The translations under genes were made by a program, and so were the position numbers. Under the pieces are notes generated by a model, which was not told the origin of the DNA, searched no databases, and saw only the letters and a program-made list of their open reading frames with translations. From Flavobacterium sedimenticola (lineage in GTDB: Bacteria; Bacteroidota; Bacteroidia; Flavobacteriales; Flavobacteriaceae), in NCBI RefSeq assembly GCF_030053345.1, contig NZ_JASGBP010000001.1, forward strand, positions 372,001 through 436,000: a DNA stretch of 64,000 bases. The letters run 5' to 3'. Numbering within the stretch: position 1 is the first letter of the stretch; each line of letters starts with the position of its first letter. Shown piece after piece: positions 52,533 through 60,797 of the stretch.

Positions 52533-53531
52533 CTAGGCATCCTTAAAAATGTCATTTTCAAATCCCAATTTGGTGCGTACCTTTTGCAACACACCATTAG
52601 CCACAACACTTGCTTTTTTCGCTCCTTGTACCAGGAGTGCATCTACTTCGGCAAGATTATTCATGTAGTAATGGTACTTTTCTCTTTCGGTTTTAAAACG
52701 CTCACATAGCAATTCAAATAAAGCCTGCTTGGCATGGCCGTAGCCAAAATCGCGATTGGCATTGGCATATCTAACCTTCATTTCGGCAATTTGTTCGGCG
52801 GTGGCTACCAATTTATATATGGCAAATATTTTGCAAGTATCCGGATTTTTAGGTTCTTCCAAAGGCGTACTGTCGGTTTCAATGCCCATAATTTGTTTAC
52901 GTAACGCCTTATCATCTAAAAAAACATTGATAATATTACCTCGAGATTTACTCATTTTATAGCCATCAGTACCGGGAACATACATGGTTTCCTCTTGTAC
53001 TTTTCCTTCCGGAATGACGAAGGTTTCGCCCATTTGGTTGTTAAACTTTGTAGCGACATCGCGGGTGATTTCCAAATGCTGCATTTGGTCTTTTCCTACC
53101 GGTACATAGTTGATGTCGTACAATAAAATATCGGCTGCCATCAGCATCGGGTACGAAAATAATCCGGCATTAACATCTGCCAATCGATCGGCTTTATCCT
53201 TAAACGAATGTGCCAGTGTTAGACGCTGAAAAGGGAAAAAACAACTCAAATACCAAGAAAGTTCTGCCGTTTGGGGCACATCGCTTTGACGGTAAAAAAC
53301 CACTTTTTCAACATCTAAACCACAAGCCAACCAAGTAGCCGCAACACTATACGTGTTCTCACGCAGTGTTTTTCCGTCTTTTATCTGAGTCACCGAATGC
53401 ATATCGGCAATAAACAAAAAGGTTTCGTTAGCACTGTCTTTAGATAAAGCAATGGCGGGCAAAATGGCGCCTAATAAATTTCCTAAATGCGGTGTTCCGG
53501 TGCTTTGAACGCCGGTTAATATTTTTGACAT
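52533..53531 (-). CDS. trpS: Tryptophanyl-tRNA synthetase
   Basis: TrpS charges tRNA-Trp with tryptophan. The 332-residue class I synthetase shows PHLGN (residues 14-18) in place of HIGH, the KMSKS loop at 192-196 and the intervening KDQMQHLEITRDVA block at 147. ATG 53531 is chosen over an in-frame ATG eight residues upstream because it gives the canonical N-terminus and a promoter-like box lies just upstream. It is divergent from the acyltransferase gene, with 74 bases between the start codons. Confidence 0.96.
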   Translation of the reverse strand: MSKILTGVQSTGTPHLGNLLGAILPAIALSKDSANETFLFIADMHSVTQIKDGKTLRENTYSVAATWLACGLDVEKVVFYRQSDVPQTAELSWYLSCFFPFQRLTLAHSFKDKADRLADVNAGLFSYPMLMAADILLYDINYVPVGKDQMQHLEITRDVATKFNNQMGETFVIPEGKVQEETMYVPGTDGYKMSKSRGNIINVFLDDKALRKQIMGIETDSTPLEEPKNPDTCKIFAIYKLVATAEQIAEMKVRYANANRDFGYGHAKQALFELLCERFKTEREKYHYYMNNLAEVDALLVQGAKKASVVANGVLQKVRTKLGFENDIFKDA

Positions 53532-53552
53532 CTTTCGTTTTTTTTCTGAAGG

Positions 53553-53560
53553 CAAAGTTA
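53553..53560 (-). promoter_or_regulatory. Putative -7 box of trpS
   Basis: On the minus strand TAACTTTG fits TAnnTTTG and lies 21 bases before ATG 53531. No spaced TTG is evident. Confidence 0.45.
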
Positions 53561-53592
53561 AGCCTTTGTAGCAAAAATTGCATATGTTTGAT

Positions 53593-53600
53593 TACTTTTG
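53593..53600 (+). promoter_or_regulatory. Putative -7 box of the acyltransferase gene, near-leaderless
   Basis: TACTTTTG fits TAnnTTTG and ends five bases before ATG 53606. If used, the message would have almost no untranslated leader. A TTTG at 53565-53568 is 24 bases away, one more than the usual range. Confidence 0.45.
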
Positions 53601-53605
53601 ACAAC

Positions 53606-54343
53606 ATGAGAGCCTTTAAAATTATTTTTTGGATACTGTATCGCATTTGGTTTTACATTTTAATTGCGATTCCCATCATCGTCATGTTTCCGGTACTCTT
53701 TGTGTCCATACTTTCAGAGAAATGGTATCCGTATTTTTTTGTGATGGCTCGTATTTGGGCTAAATTCATCTTGTTCGGCATGGGTTTTAGGGTAAAAGCA
53801 ACTTATGAACAAATACCCGAACCGGGAAAGAGCTATATGTTTGTAGCCAATCATACTTCCATGACGGATATTATGCTCATGCTCACTATAGTAAAAAATC
53901 CGTTTGTTTTTGTGGGTAAAAAAGAATTGGCTAAAATCCCATTGTTTGGATTTTTTTATAAACGCACCTGTATTTTAGTCGATCGAAGCAGTTCTAAGAG
54001 TCGCATGGCTGTTTTTGAAAGGGCACAGAAAAGATTGCATCAGGGCTTAAGCATTTGTATTTTTCCCGAAGGTGGCGTACCGGACGAAAGTATTGTTCTG
54101 GATCAATTTAAAGACGGTGCTTTTCGCTTGGCCATAGAGCATGAAATTCCTATTGTTCCGATGACTTTTTATGATAATAAAAGATTGTTTTCCTATACTT
54201 TTTTCAGTGGCAGACCCGGGGTTATGAGGGCTAAAGTGCATGCTTTCATAGAGACTGAAAATCTTCATTCGGAGGCCAAAAAAGAAATTAAAGAGCGAAC
54301 CCGGATTTTAATTTTGACCGAATTACAAAACGATTTAAATTAA
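53606..54343 (+). CDS. 1-acyl-sn-glycerol-3-phosphate acyltransferase-like protein
   Basis: This 245-residue membrane-bound PlsC-family acyltransferase has an N-terminal helix (about residues 9-32). The catalytic NHTSMTD lies near 77 (His and Asp of HX4D), followed by KKELAKIPLFG. The third motif reads FPEGGVPD rather than the standard FPEGTRS. It transfers an acyl chain to lysophosphatidate, or to another lipid if specificity has shifted. ATG 53606 is the likely start, because the 38 upstream codons overlap the trpS promoter. A second PlsC gene lies at 58323. Confidence 0.88.
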   Translation: MRAFKIIFWILYRIWFYILIAIPIIVMFPVLFVSILSEKWYPYFFVMARIWAKFILFGMGFRVKATYEQIPEPGKSYMFVANHTSMTDIMLMLTIVKNPFVFVGKKELAKIPLFGFFYKRTCILVDRSSSKSRMAVFERAQKRLHQGLSICIFPEGGVPDESIVLDQFKDGAFRLAIEHEIPIVPMTFYDNKRLFSYTFFSGRPGVMRAKVHAFIETENLHSEAKKEIKERTRILILTELQNDLN

Positions 54344-54347
54344 AAAA

Positions 54348-54377
54348 AGTTCCTCCCAAAAAAGGGCGGAACTCTTT
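54348..54377. terminator. Terminator hairpin between convergent genes
   Basis: A 10-base stem with one mismatch (54348-54357 with 54364-54373) has an A-rich loop and T-rich flank. It lies just after the acyltransferase stop and before the stop of the convergent barrel gene. Confidence 0.7.
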
Positions 54378-54433
54378 TCAGTCAGCACTCGAAAGTAACT
54401 AACACCACTTAACTAATTTTAAACAATCACGAA

Positions 54434-55984
54434 CTAAAATTTATAACTGATACCGCTGTAAATTCCAAACAAATACGGTTTGAAATTACCGGAGTCAGTA
54501 CTAAAAGTATTGATCTGATATTTGAATGTCGGTTCTAAATTGAACTCAAATGATTTCATAAAGCCGTATTTTAATCCCAATCCGAGGTTGGTGCTGAAAT
54601 GCACATCGTTCAAATTAGTGGCTTCGCCCAAATACGTACTTCTATTGCCGGATGTCAAACTCACCTCGTTATTTTGCAAAAATAATGTACTGAAACCACC
54701 GATGATTTTCAATCCGAAGCGTTTATCTACTAAGGCATAAGTAACCTCTACCGGCATTTCCAGGTAGCCCATTTCCTGAAGAATGGAGCCTTTGTTTTTG
54801 TGCGCGAATGAGTTTTCAAAAGGCAATAATTCATTTTCAGAAGCCGTGAGTGATGCAGAGGCCGGGGAAACGCTGTTTTCAATATGAATCATAGCGCCGT
54901 GTGCAGAAGCTTTCACATTTTGGAGGCCGCGCGATTGCATGTCGGCAAAGAAAACAATATCGTTGGTATTATAACTCATGTTAAACTTGTTCAATCCGGT
55001 TCTTACCGACAGTTTTTTGTTCACGGCATAATTAACGCCTAAACCAAAACCCAATCCGGTATTATACGACTTTCCGTTGTTGACCAAGGTGGAATCTATA
55101 GGAGAACCGTTAGACGTTGACCCTAAAAAAACCGGGGCTACGTTAGAGGTAATTTGCCATCGACTTTGTTTTGCCGCTTTTTCCTGCGGACTGTCTTTTT
55201 TATGAAGCAATTCTTCCAAAGGATTTTGGGCAATGCTGGTTTTTAAAATGCTGTCTTGTGGCTTTTTATCGGTTTCTGCCAACAACGCTTTTGAATCCTT
55301 TGTCTCTTTTAAGATATCAAGATTGAGTTCTTTACGTAGATTTTTTTCATCCGCATTGACAATTGATTGGTTATCGTTATGAGGTTGGGAAATGCCTTTC
55401 TCAGGGTGTGTGTTTTCGTTCTTTGTTGTGTTCTCCGCCAAGCCGTTTTCCCGTGCGTTGTTAGAGATTTTATCGGTAGTAAGTTGGCTTTCTTTTGCCG
55501 TTCCTTTATTTTTCGAAACGCGATGTTTTACTGATTTTTCTTCAGCAATTGAAGTTTTCACGCGGTGTACGGAAGCCTTTTTAGGAGTAGTACTCTTCAA
55601 ATGGGTATTGGTATTGCTTTTCTTTTCAGAAGAATGTTCGGTAGTCGCCACGGTATTTTCTGTTGTAGGCAATTCAATCTTCGAAGGGTTATTTGGGGCA
55701 GGAGTATCGGATGATTGCTTATTCGACTCTACATCGGAATTGTCCTGCTGTACAATTGGGGTTTGCGAAACCGTATTCCCGACCCAAAACGAGCGGGTAA
55801 TCAAAAAACCAAAAATGAGCAATGCTGCCACTCCGGAAAGTTTCCACCAGAAAGGGATGACTCTTTTTCGTTTCTTTTCTCTAAGCTTTGACTCCAATCC
55901 AATCCAAACTTCTTCGGTTGGTTGTACCTCAAAGTCTTTGAACTTTTCCTGAAAAAGGCGGTCTATGTTTTTTCGTTCACTCAT
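54434..55984 (-). CDS. Anti-sigma-like cytoplasmic/membrane N-terminus joined to a predicted outer-membrane barrel
   Basis: This 516-residue protein has an unusual layout. The N-terminal 45 residues are charged and cytoplasmic, with the FEVQPTEEVWIGLESKL segment seen in flavobacterial anti-sigma-like proteins. One transmembrane helix follows at about 46-64. Residues 65-274 form a polar, Ser/Thr/Lys/Asn-rich linker. From about residue 275 the sequence shows alternating-strand segments (GLGFGLGVNYAVNKKLSVRTGL) and ends in aromatic Phe, like an outer-membrane barrel. The start overlaps the sigma factor stop (ATGA). It is probably the regulator of that sigma factor and may span the periplasm. This is inference from architecture. 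Confidence 0.82.
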   Translation of the reverse strand: MSERKNIDRLFQEKFKDFEVQPTEEVWIGLESKLREKKRKRVIPFWWKLSGVAALLIFGFLITRSFWVGNTVSQTPIVQQDNSDVESNKQSSDTPAPNNPSKIELPTTENTVATTEHSSEKKSNTNTHLKSTTPKKASVHRVKTSIAEEKSVKHRVSKNKGTAKESQLTTDKISNNARENGLAENTTKNENTHPEKGISQPHNDNQSIVNADEKNLRKELNLDILKETKDSKALLAETDKKPQDSILKTSIAQNPLEELLHKKDSPQEKAAKQSRWQITSNVAPVFLGSTSNGSPIDSTLVNNGKSYNTGLGFGLGVNYAVNKKLSVRTGLNKFNMSYNTNDIVFFADMQSRGLQNVKASAHGAMIHIENSVSPASASLTASENELLPFENSFAHKNKGSILQEMGYLEMPVEVTYALVDKRFGLKIIGGFSTLFLQNNEVSLTSGNRSTYLGEATNLNDVHFSTNLGLGLKYGFMKSFEFNLEPTFKYQINTFSTDSGNFKPYLFGIYSGISYKF

Positions 55985-56532
55985 TTTGCAGAAGGAAGAA
56001 TTTTGGGTTCTTCGTTTTTGTATAATTCTATTTTATCTTTTAAAATCATTCGGGCTCTCGCCAAATTGGATTTAGAGGTGCCAATATTGATGTTTAACAT
56101 CTGAGCAATCTCTGCATGAGAAAACCCGTCAATAACATACAAGTTGAACACCAAACGGTATCGGTCGGGTAATTCTTGAATGATTTTCAATAAAAAATCC
56201 ATCGAGATGTCATCATTGTCAATTTCAATTTCAACTTCTTCAGCGATATTTTCATTGACCAAACTCAAAAAAGTTTGATTTCGATATTGTTGTAACACAT
56301 GATTAATCATCACTCTTTTCAACCAACCGTCTAACGAACCTTTAAATGCGTATTGTTCTATTTTATTGAAAATAATCAAAAACCCATCTTGCAGATTGTC
56401 TTGTGCCTCCACATAATTGCGTGAGTACTTTAAGCAAACCGAAAACAGCTTCGGAGCATATAGCCTATACAACTGTTCTTGCGCTTTCTTATTGTGATTC
56501 TTGCAATCATGTATGAGTTGGTTTAAATCCAA
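55981..56532 (-). CDS. ECF-type RNA polymerase sigma factor
   Basis: This 183-residue extracytoplasmic-function sigma factor has region 2 at about residues 20-85 (YAPKLFSVCLKYSRNYVEAQ, then DGFLIIFNKI and WLKRVMINHVLQQYR). Region 4 lies at about 115-170 (LPDRYRLVFNLYVIDGFSHA, a helix-turn-helix of AEIAQMLNINIGTSKSNLARA). It lies 26 bases after a lipoprotein gene and overlaps the barrel gene by 4 bases. The order lipoprotein, sigma, membrane partner suggests one signal-transducing unit. Target promoters are unknown. Confidence 0.94.
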   Translation of the reverse strand: MDLNQLIHDCKNHNKKAQEQLYRLYAPKLFSVCLKYSRNYVEAQDNLQDGFLIIFNKIEQYAFKGSLDGWLKRVMINHVLQQYRNQTFLSLVNENIAEEVEIEIDNDDISMDFLLKIIQELPDRYRLVFNLYVIDGFSHAEIAQMLNINIGTSKSNLARARMILKDKIELYKNEEPKILPSAK

Positions 56533-56558
56533 TTTTCAATTTTGATTGAGTTAGATGA

Positions 56559-56969
56559 TTAATTCGTTACCGGAACCTCGTATTGTAAAAAGATGTTGTT
56601 TCCTTGTTCGTCCTGCCCTTGATAAAACTTAAAAATATAGGAGCCGTTGCTGGTCACTAAAAAGTTAAATGAACATTCCACCAAATTGTTTTCGGTTAAC
56701 TCTTCACAATATGAAGCTTGTCTTACGGCACTTTCAATAGCGATGGTTCTCACATTTAAATCCTTGTCATAATAGATGGTATTAAACGAGTGACAAGTCG
56801 TCGGTCGTCGGTAATACATTTTAATTTGGTAGGTTTCACCCATTGTAAATTCGGTCGGAATATCGACACTTTCTACCGGTAAAAGTTCAAACAAGAAATC
56901 GTTTCCATCATCAACAGAACAGGCGTTGAATACAAAAACCAATGCTATAAGCGAAATTATTCTTTTCAT
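56559..56969 (-). CDS. Lipoprotein upstream of the ECF sigma gene
   Basis: This 136-residue lipoprotein has a signal and lipobox with Cys17 (FNAC). The mature part has three more cysteines (one at about 59, two at about 88-99) in a probable beta-sandwich; no family is recognised. The YQIKMYYRRPTTCHSF segment and the FNFLVTSNGSYIFKFYQGQD end are distinctive. It lies first in the sigma/barrel operon, so it may be a sensor or ligand-binding partner. No such function is shown by sequence. Confidence 0.82.
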   Translation of the reverse strand: MKRIISLIALVFVFNACSVDDGNDFLFELLPVESVDIPTEFTMGETYQIKMYYRRPTTCHSFNTIYYDKDLNVRTIAIESAVRQASYCEELTENNLVECSFNFLVTSNGSYIFKFYQGQDEQGNNIFLQYEVPVTN

Positions 56970-57036
56970 AATTGGATTAAAATTTTTGTTTTAGATGTAA
57001 GGGTTTGAAAAAGGTTGCGTTAAGGTACTAAAAAAA

Positions 57037-57062
57037 ACGTCTCGTTTTTTTGAACGAGACGT
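57037..57062 (-). terminator. Terminator of recA
   Basis: A perfect 10-base stem (57037-57046 with 57053-57062) begins nine bases after the recA stop on the minus strand, and a run of eight T follows. It is a strong intrinsic terminator. Confidence 0.9.
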
Positions 57063-57071
57063 GTGATTTAT

Positions 57072-58076
57072 TTAAGCTTCTGTTTCTTTGATATGGTCTT
57101 TGATTTTTTGTTCCAATTCATCGGCTAATTCCGGATTATCTTTAATTAAAACCTTTACGGCATCACGACCTTGTCCCAGTTTGGTATCGCCGTAACTAAA
57201 CCAAGAACCGGCTTTTTTGATAATTTCAAATTCAACCGCCAAATCCAAAATTTCTCCGGTTTTAGAAACACCTTCGCCATACATGATATCAAATTCGGCC
57301 GTTTTAAACGGAGGCGCCACCTTGTTTTTGATGACTTTGACTTTGGTCCGGTTACCAATGACATTTTCACCTTCTTTAATCTGCGACGAACGGCGAATAT
57401 CTAAACGAACTGAGGCGTAAAATTTTAAGGCGTTTCCACCGGTAGTGGTTTCCGGATTACCAAACATGACTCCGATTTTCTCTCTCAACTGGTTAATGAA
57501 GAATACCGTACAGTTGGTTTTGCTGATGGTTCCGGTTAATTTTCGCAAAGCTTGCGACATCAGGCGGGCATGTAGTCCCATTTTGGAATCACCCATTTCG
57601 CCTTCAATTTCGCTTTTCGGAGTCAAGGCAGCTACCGAGTCGATAACCACGATGTCAATAGCGCCGGAGCGAATTAAGTTCTCGGCAATTTCCAACGCTT
57701 GTTCCCCGTTATCGGGTTGTGAAATAATCAAGTTTTCAATATCTACGCCTAATTTTTCCGCATAGTGACGATCAAAAGCGTGCTCCGCATCGATAAACGC
57801 AGCGATTCCACCCGCTTTTTGAGCTTCGGCTATGGCATGTAACGTTAAAGTTGTTTTACCCGATGATTCCGGACCGTATATTTCAATAATTCTTCCTTTT
57901 GGATAGCCGTTTACACCCAGAGCTAAATCCAAACCTAATGAACCTGACGGAATAACTTCCACTTCTTCCACAGCTCTATCGCCCATTTTCATTACGGTTC
58001 CTTTGCCGTAGGCTTTGTCTAGTTTATCAAGGGTTAACTGTAACGCTTTTAATTTGGCTTCTTTTTCTGAACTCAT
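57072..58076 (-). CDS. recA: Recombinase RecA
   Basis: RecA forms filaments on single-stranded DNA for recombination and repair. The 334-residue protein has Walker [10 protein letters not shown] at residues 68-76, [10 protein letters not shown] near 92, [20 protein letters not shown] (Walker B, about 144-163), the L1/L2 region ([14 protein letters not shown] and [20 protein letters not shown]) and the usual acidic C-terminal tail. It is intact. The gene is divergent from the PlsC gene across 246 bases that hold a plsC promoter but show no SOS box I recognise. Confidence 0.98.
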   Translation of the reverse strand: MSSEKEAKLKALQLTLDKLDKAYGKGTVMKMGDRAVEEVEVIPSGSLGLDLALGVNGYPKGRIIEIYGPESSGKTTLTLHAIAEAQKAGGIAAFIDAEHAFDRHYAEKLGVDIENLIISQPDNGEQALEIAENLIRSGAIDIVVIDSVAALTPKSEIEGEMGDSKMGLHARLMSQALRKLTGTISKTNCTVFFINQLREKIGVMFGNPETTTGGNALKFYASVRLDIRRSSQIKEGENVIGNRTKVKVIKNKVAPPFKTAEFDIMYGEGVSKTGEILDLAVEFEIIKKAGSWFSYGDTKLGQGRDAVKVLIKDNPELADELEQKIKDHIKETEA

Positions 58077-58272
58077 TTTTTAAAATTTTAGTGGCATAAA
58101 AATAATGCTTTTTTTGTACTTATTTGGTGCTGTTGAAAGGAGTTTTGAACAAATTAACTCGATTGACATCCCAATGTTCTCTCTTCTTAAAAGTACTATG
58201 GCGTATGCGAATTCAGATACACAAAAAGTGTATATTTCATCGTGTTAATCTTTTGTTTTTTTCTCCGGAATA

Positions 58273-58305
58273 TTGAATTCGAGCCTGCTATTTTGCTTAC
58301 TTTTG
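58273..58305 (+). promoter_or_regulatory. Promoter of the PlsC/desaturase genes
   Basis: TTG at 58273-58275, a 22-base spacer and TACTTTTG at 58298-58305 fit TTG-N17-23-TAnnTTTG. The ATG is at 58323, 17 bases after the box. An upstream in-frame GTG at 58242 precedes the promoter and is not used. Confidence 0.6.
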
Positions 58306-58322
58306 CAGTCTATTTTACAAGC

Positions 58323-59057
58323 ATGGAAAAGTTACTTTCTTACCCGATCTCTGTTGTATACTATCTGTGTTTCGGATTAACCTTGGTTATTTTTCATCCG
58401 ATACAATGGATTTGTTTCAATCTTTTCGGATATCAAGCGCATAAAAAAAGTGTCGATTACCTGAATTTTTTCTTGGTCAAATGCACCAATATCTTAGGAA
58501 CCACGTACACCGTTGAAAACCGGGAACGCATTCCGCAAAATGTGCCGATTATCTTTGTCGCTAACCACCAAAGTCTCTTTGATATTATCGGGATTATTTG
58601 GTATTTAAGACGTTTTCACGCCAAATTTGTCAGCAAAAAAGAGCTGGGTAAAGGCATTCCGAGTGTGTCTTATAATTTGCGGCACGGCGGTTCGGTTTTA
58701 ATTGACCGCAAAGATCCCAAGCAAGCCATTCCGGTAATCAAAGGACTTTCAGAATACATCGAAAAGCATAAACGCGCCGCTGTTATTTTCCCTGAAGGCA
58801 CTCGAAGTAAAAACGGCAAGCCAAAAGAATTTGCGCAAAGTGGACTAAAAATCTTATGTAAATACGCGCCTTCGGCTTATGTTGTCCCGATTACCATTAA
58901 TAACTCGTGGAAAATGGTTAAATTTGGAGCTTTCCCAATGGGTTTAGGTACTCGATTGCAATTTATCATTCACGAACCTTTAGCTGTTAAAGATTTTTCT
59001 TTTGAAGAATTGATGGAAAAAACCGAACACGCAGTCAAACAATCTATTAAAAATTAA
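58323..59057 (+). CDS. plsC: 1-acyl-sn-glycerol-3-phosphate acyltransferase (PlsC)
   Basis: This 244-residue membrane acyltransferase has an N-terminal hydrophobic region (about residues 8-32). The catalytic NHQSLFD is near 79 (HX4D), followed by SKKELGKG. The FPEGTRSKNGKPK substrate motif is near 157 and VVPITINNSW near 190. All four motifs of PlsC are kept, unlike the paralogue at 53606. It makes phosphatidate in phospholipid synthesis. It is followed after 3 bases by an acyl-ACP desaturase gene, so acyl transfer and unsaturation are probably expressed together. Confidence 0.94.
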   Translation: MEKLLSYPISVVYYLCFGLTLVIFHPIQWICFNLFGYQAHKKSVDYLNFFLVKCTNILGTTYTVENRERIPQNVPIIFVANHQSLFDIIGIIWYLRRFHAKFVSKKELGKGIPSVSYNLRHGGSVLIDRKDPKQAIPVIKGLSEYIEKHKRAAVIFPEGTRSKNGKPKEFAQSGLKILCKYAPSAYVVPITINNSWKMVKFGAFPMGLGTRLQFIIHEPLAVKDFSFEELMEKTEHAVKQSIKN

Positions 59058-59060
59058 GTA

Positions 59061-60050
59061 ATGCCTCAAAAAAATATCCGATTAGAAGTCATGCAGTTTC
59101 TGGAAAAAAGTGTCGACCGTTTTATGGACGAATTCTTGATTCCGGTAGAAAAAATATGGCAACCTTCTGATTTATTACCCAATTCCGAGGAAGAAAATTT
59201 CTTGGAAGAAGTTAAAGAGTTACGTGAAATTGCCAAAGACTTACCCTACGATTTTTGGGTAGTTATGGTAGGCGATACCATAACCGAAGAAGCTCTGCCA
59301 ACCTATGAGTCTTGGTTAATGGAAGTGGAAGGCGTTGACAACGAAGGCCGAAACGGATGGTCTAAATGGGTGCGTCAGTGGACCGGTGAAGAAAACCGTC
59401 ACGGCGATTTGCTCAACAAATACTTATACCTTTCCGGGCGTGTTAACATGCGCGAAGTAGAAATGACCACGCATCATTTAATTAATGATGGGTTTGACAT
59501 CGGCACCGGTAAAGATCCGTACAAAAACTTTGTGTACACCAGTTTTCAAGAATTAGCTACCTACATTTCTCACAACAGAGTTTCTCAAATTGCCAAACAG
59601 TATGGCGACAAGAAGTTGTCTAAATTGTGCAAATTGATAGCAGGCGACGAAATGCGTCACCATCACGCGTACTCTGAATTTGTGAACCAAATTTTTAAAG
59701 TAGATCCGAGCGAAATGATGTTGGCGTTTCAATACATGATGAAACAAAAAATCACCATGCCGGCGCATTTTTTGAGAGAATCCGGGCAAAAAATCAGCAC
59801 GGCTTTCGAAGAGTTTTCCAACTCGGCTCAAAAAATAGGCGTGTATACCGCGGTCGATTATGTTGATATTTTGAAAAAATTGACCGAGAAATGGGAAATT
59901 GATAAAATGACCCATCTTACCGCAGAAGCCGAAAAAGCAAGAGATTATTTAATGAAATTGCCCGAAAGAATGGCTAAAATTTCGGAACGATTGGTATTGC
60001 CCGATGAGACTAAAATTTTCAAATGGGTAGAACCGGCTTTAATTCGATAA
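59061..60050 (+). CDS. Stearoyl-/acyl-ACP desaturase-like di-iron enzyme
   Basis: This 329-residue soluble protein belongs to the plant-type acyl-ACP desaturase family. Both di-iron ligand motifs, each E-x2-H, are visible: EENRH at residues 110-114 and DEMRH at 196-200. The surrounding helices LPYDFWVVMVGDTITEEALP and TYESWLMEVEG are typical. It introduces a cis double bond into acyl chains while they are on ACP. Coupling to plsC fits control of membrane fluidity. A terminator follows. Confidence 0.93.
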   Translation: MPQKNIRLEVMQFLEKSVDRFMDEFLIPVEKIWQPSDLLPNSEEENFLEEVKELREIAKDLPYDFWVVMVGDTITEEALPTYESWLMEVEGVDNEGRNGWSKWVRQWTGEENRHGDLLNKYLYLSGRVNMREVEMTTHHLINDGFDIGTGKDPYKNFVYTSFQELATYISHNRVSQIAKQYGDKKLSKLCKLIAGDEMRHHHAYSEFVNQIFKVDPSEMMLAFQYMMKQKITMPAHFLRESGQKISTAFEEFSNSAQKIGVYTAVDYVDILKKLTEKWEIDKMTHLTAEAEKARDYLMKLPERMAKISERLVLPDETKIFKWVEPALIR

Positions 60051-60058
60051 CCAACACT

Positions 60059-60087
60059 AATCCTTTCCAGGCGGAAGGATTTTTTTA
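60059..60087 (+). terminator. Terminator after the desaturase gene
   Basis: A 7-base stem (60059-60065 with 60075-60081) is followed by a run of T at 60081-60087. It closes the plsC-desaturase unit. Confidence 0.8.
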
Positions 60088-60097
60088 ACCCCAAACC

Positions 60098-60742
60098 ATG
60101 ACTATCATTGATAAAACCATTCTTTTTGTAAAAGAGCAATTGCAAAACGCCGAAGGCGGACACGATTGGTTTCACATCGAACGCGTGTACAAAAATGCCT
60201 TGTTGATTGCCCAAGAAGAAGCATGCGACTTAACTGTGGTAAAGTTAGCGGCCTTACTCCACGATATTGCTGACAGTAAGTTTCACGATGGTGATGAAAC
60301 CATCGGACCTAAAACAGCGCGAGCCTTTTTGGAAGCTGAAAATGTAGCCGAAACCACTATTGCTCATGTAATCAATATTATTGAAAACATCTCATTTAAA
60401 GGCGGCAACTTTGAGAGAACATTTTCTTCCAAAGAGTTGGCCATTGTTCAGGATGCCGACCGTTTGGATGCCATTGGCGCCATAGGCATTGCGCGTTGTT
60501 TTAATTACGGCGGATTTAAAAACCGCCCGTTACACAATCCGGCAATTATGCCGAATCTCAACATGAGCAAGGAAGAATACAAGCATTCCGACTCACCTAC
60601 CATCAACCATTTTTACGAAAAGTTATTGTTGCTCAAAGACAAGATGAATACACCTGCCGGCAAAAAAATAGCCGAAGCACGCCACCGTTATATGGAAAAC
60701 TTCCTGTCGCAGTTTTATGCCGAATGGGAAGGGGAGAAATAG
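60098..60742 (+). CDS. HD-domain phosphohydrolase
   Basis: This 214-residue protein has the metal-dependent HD domain: HDWFHIERV near residue 22, LLHDIADSKF near 54 (His55, Asp56) and a further Asp in IVQDADRLDAIGAIGIARCF near 128. It resembles YedJ/YpgQ-type hydrolases that act on nucleoside triphosphates or similar phosphate esters. The true substrate is unknown. It has no obvious operon partner; the enoyl-CoA hydratase gene beyond it is convergent. Confidence 0.9.
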   Translation: MTIIDKTILFVKEQLQNAEGGHDWFHIERVYKNALLIAQEEACDLTVVKLAALLHDIADSKFHDGDETIGPKTARAFLEAENVAETTIAHVINIIENISFKGGNFERTFSSKELAIVQDADRLDAIGAIGIARCFNYGGFKNRPLHNPAIMPNLNMSKEEYKHSDSPTINHFYEKLLLLKDKMNTPAGKKIAEARHRYMENFLSQFYAEWEGEK

Positions 60743-60744
60743 GG

Positions 60745-60768
60745 TTCAGTCGCAGTTTTCAGTCTCAG
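60745..60768. repeat. Short CAGT-rich repeat between convergent genes
   Basis: CAGTCG, CAGTTTT and CAGTCT units repeat with a 6-7 base period in the gap after the HD-domain gene. It resembles two other 7-base-period repeats in this window. Confidence 0.5.
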
Positions 60769-60797
60769 AAAAACGGAATGCTGCGACGGATAACGAA

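Noticed and set aside
55392..55952. A 186-codon open frame on the + strand opposite the linker of the barrel protein
   Set aside because: It is antisense to the low-complexity linker region, composed mainly of Val, Ser, Phe and Cys, and matches nothing known. The minus-strand gene is supported by its sigma-factor linkage.
58242..58322. A GTG start 27 codons upstream of plsC
   Set aside because: A promoter-like TTG/TACTTTTG pair lies between it and the ATG at 58323, and the ATG gives the normal PlsC N-terminus.
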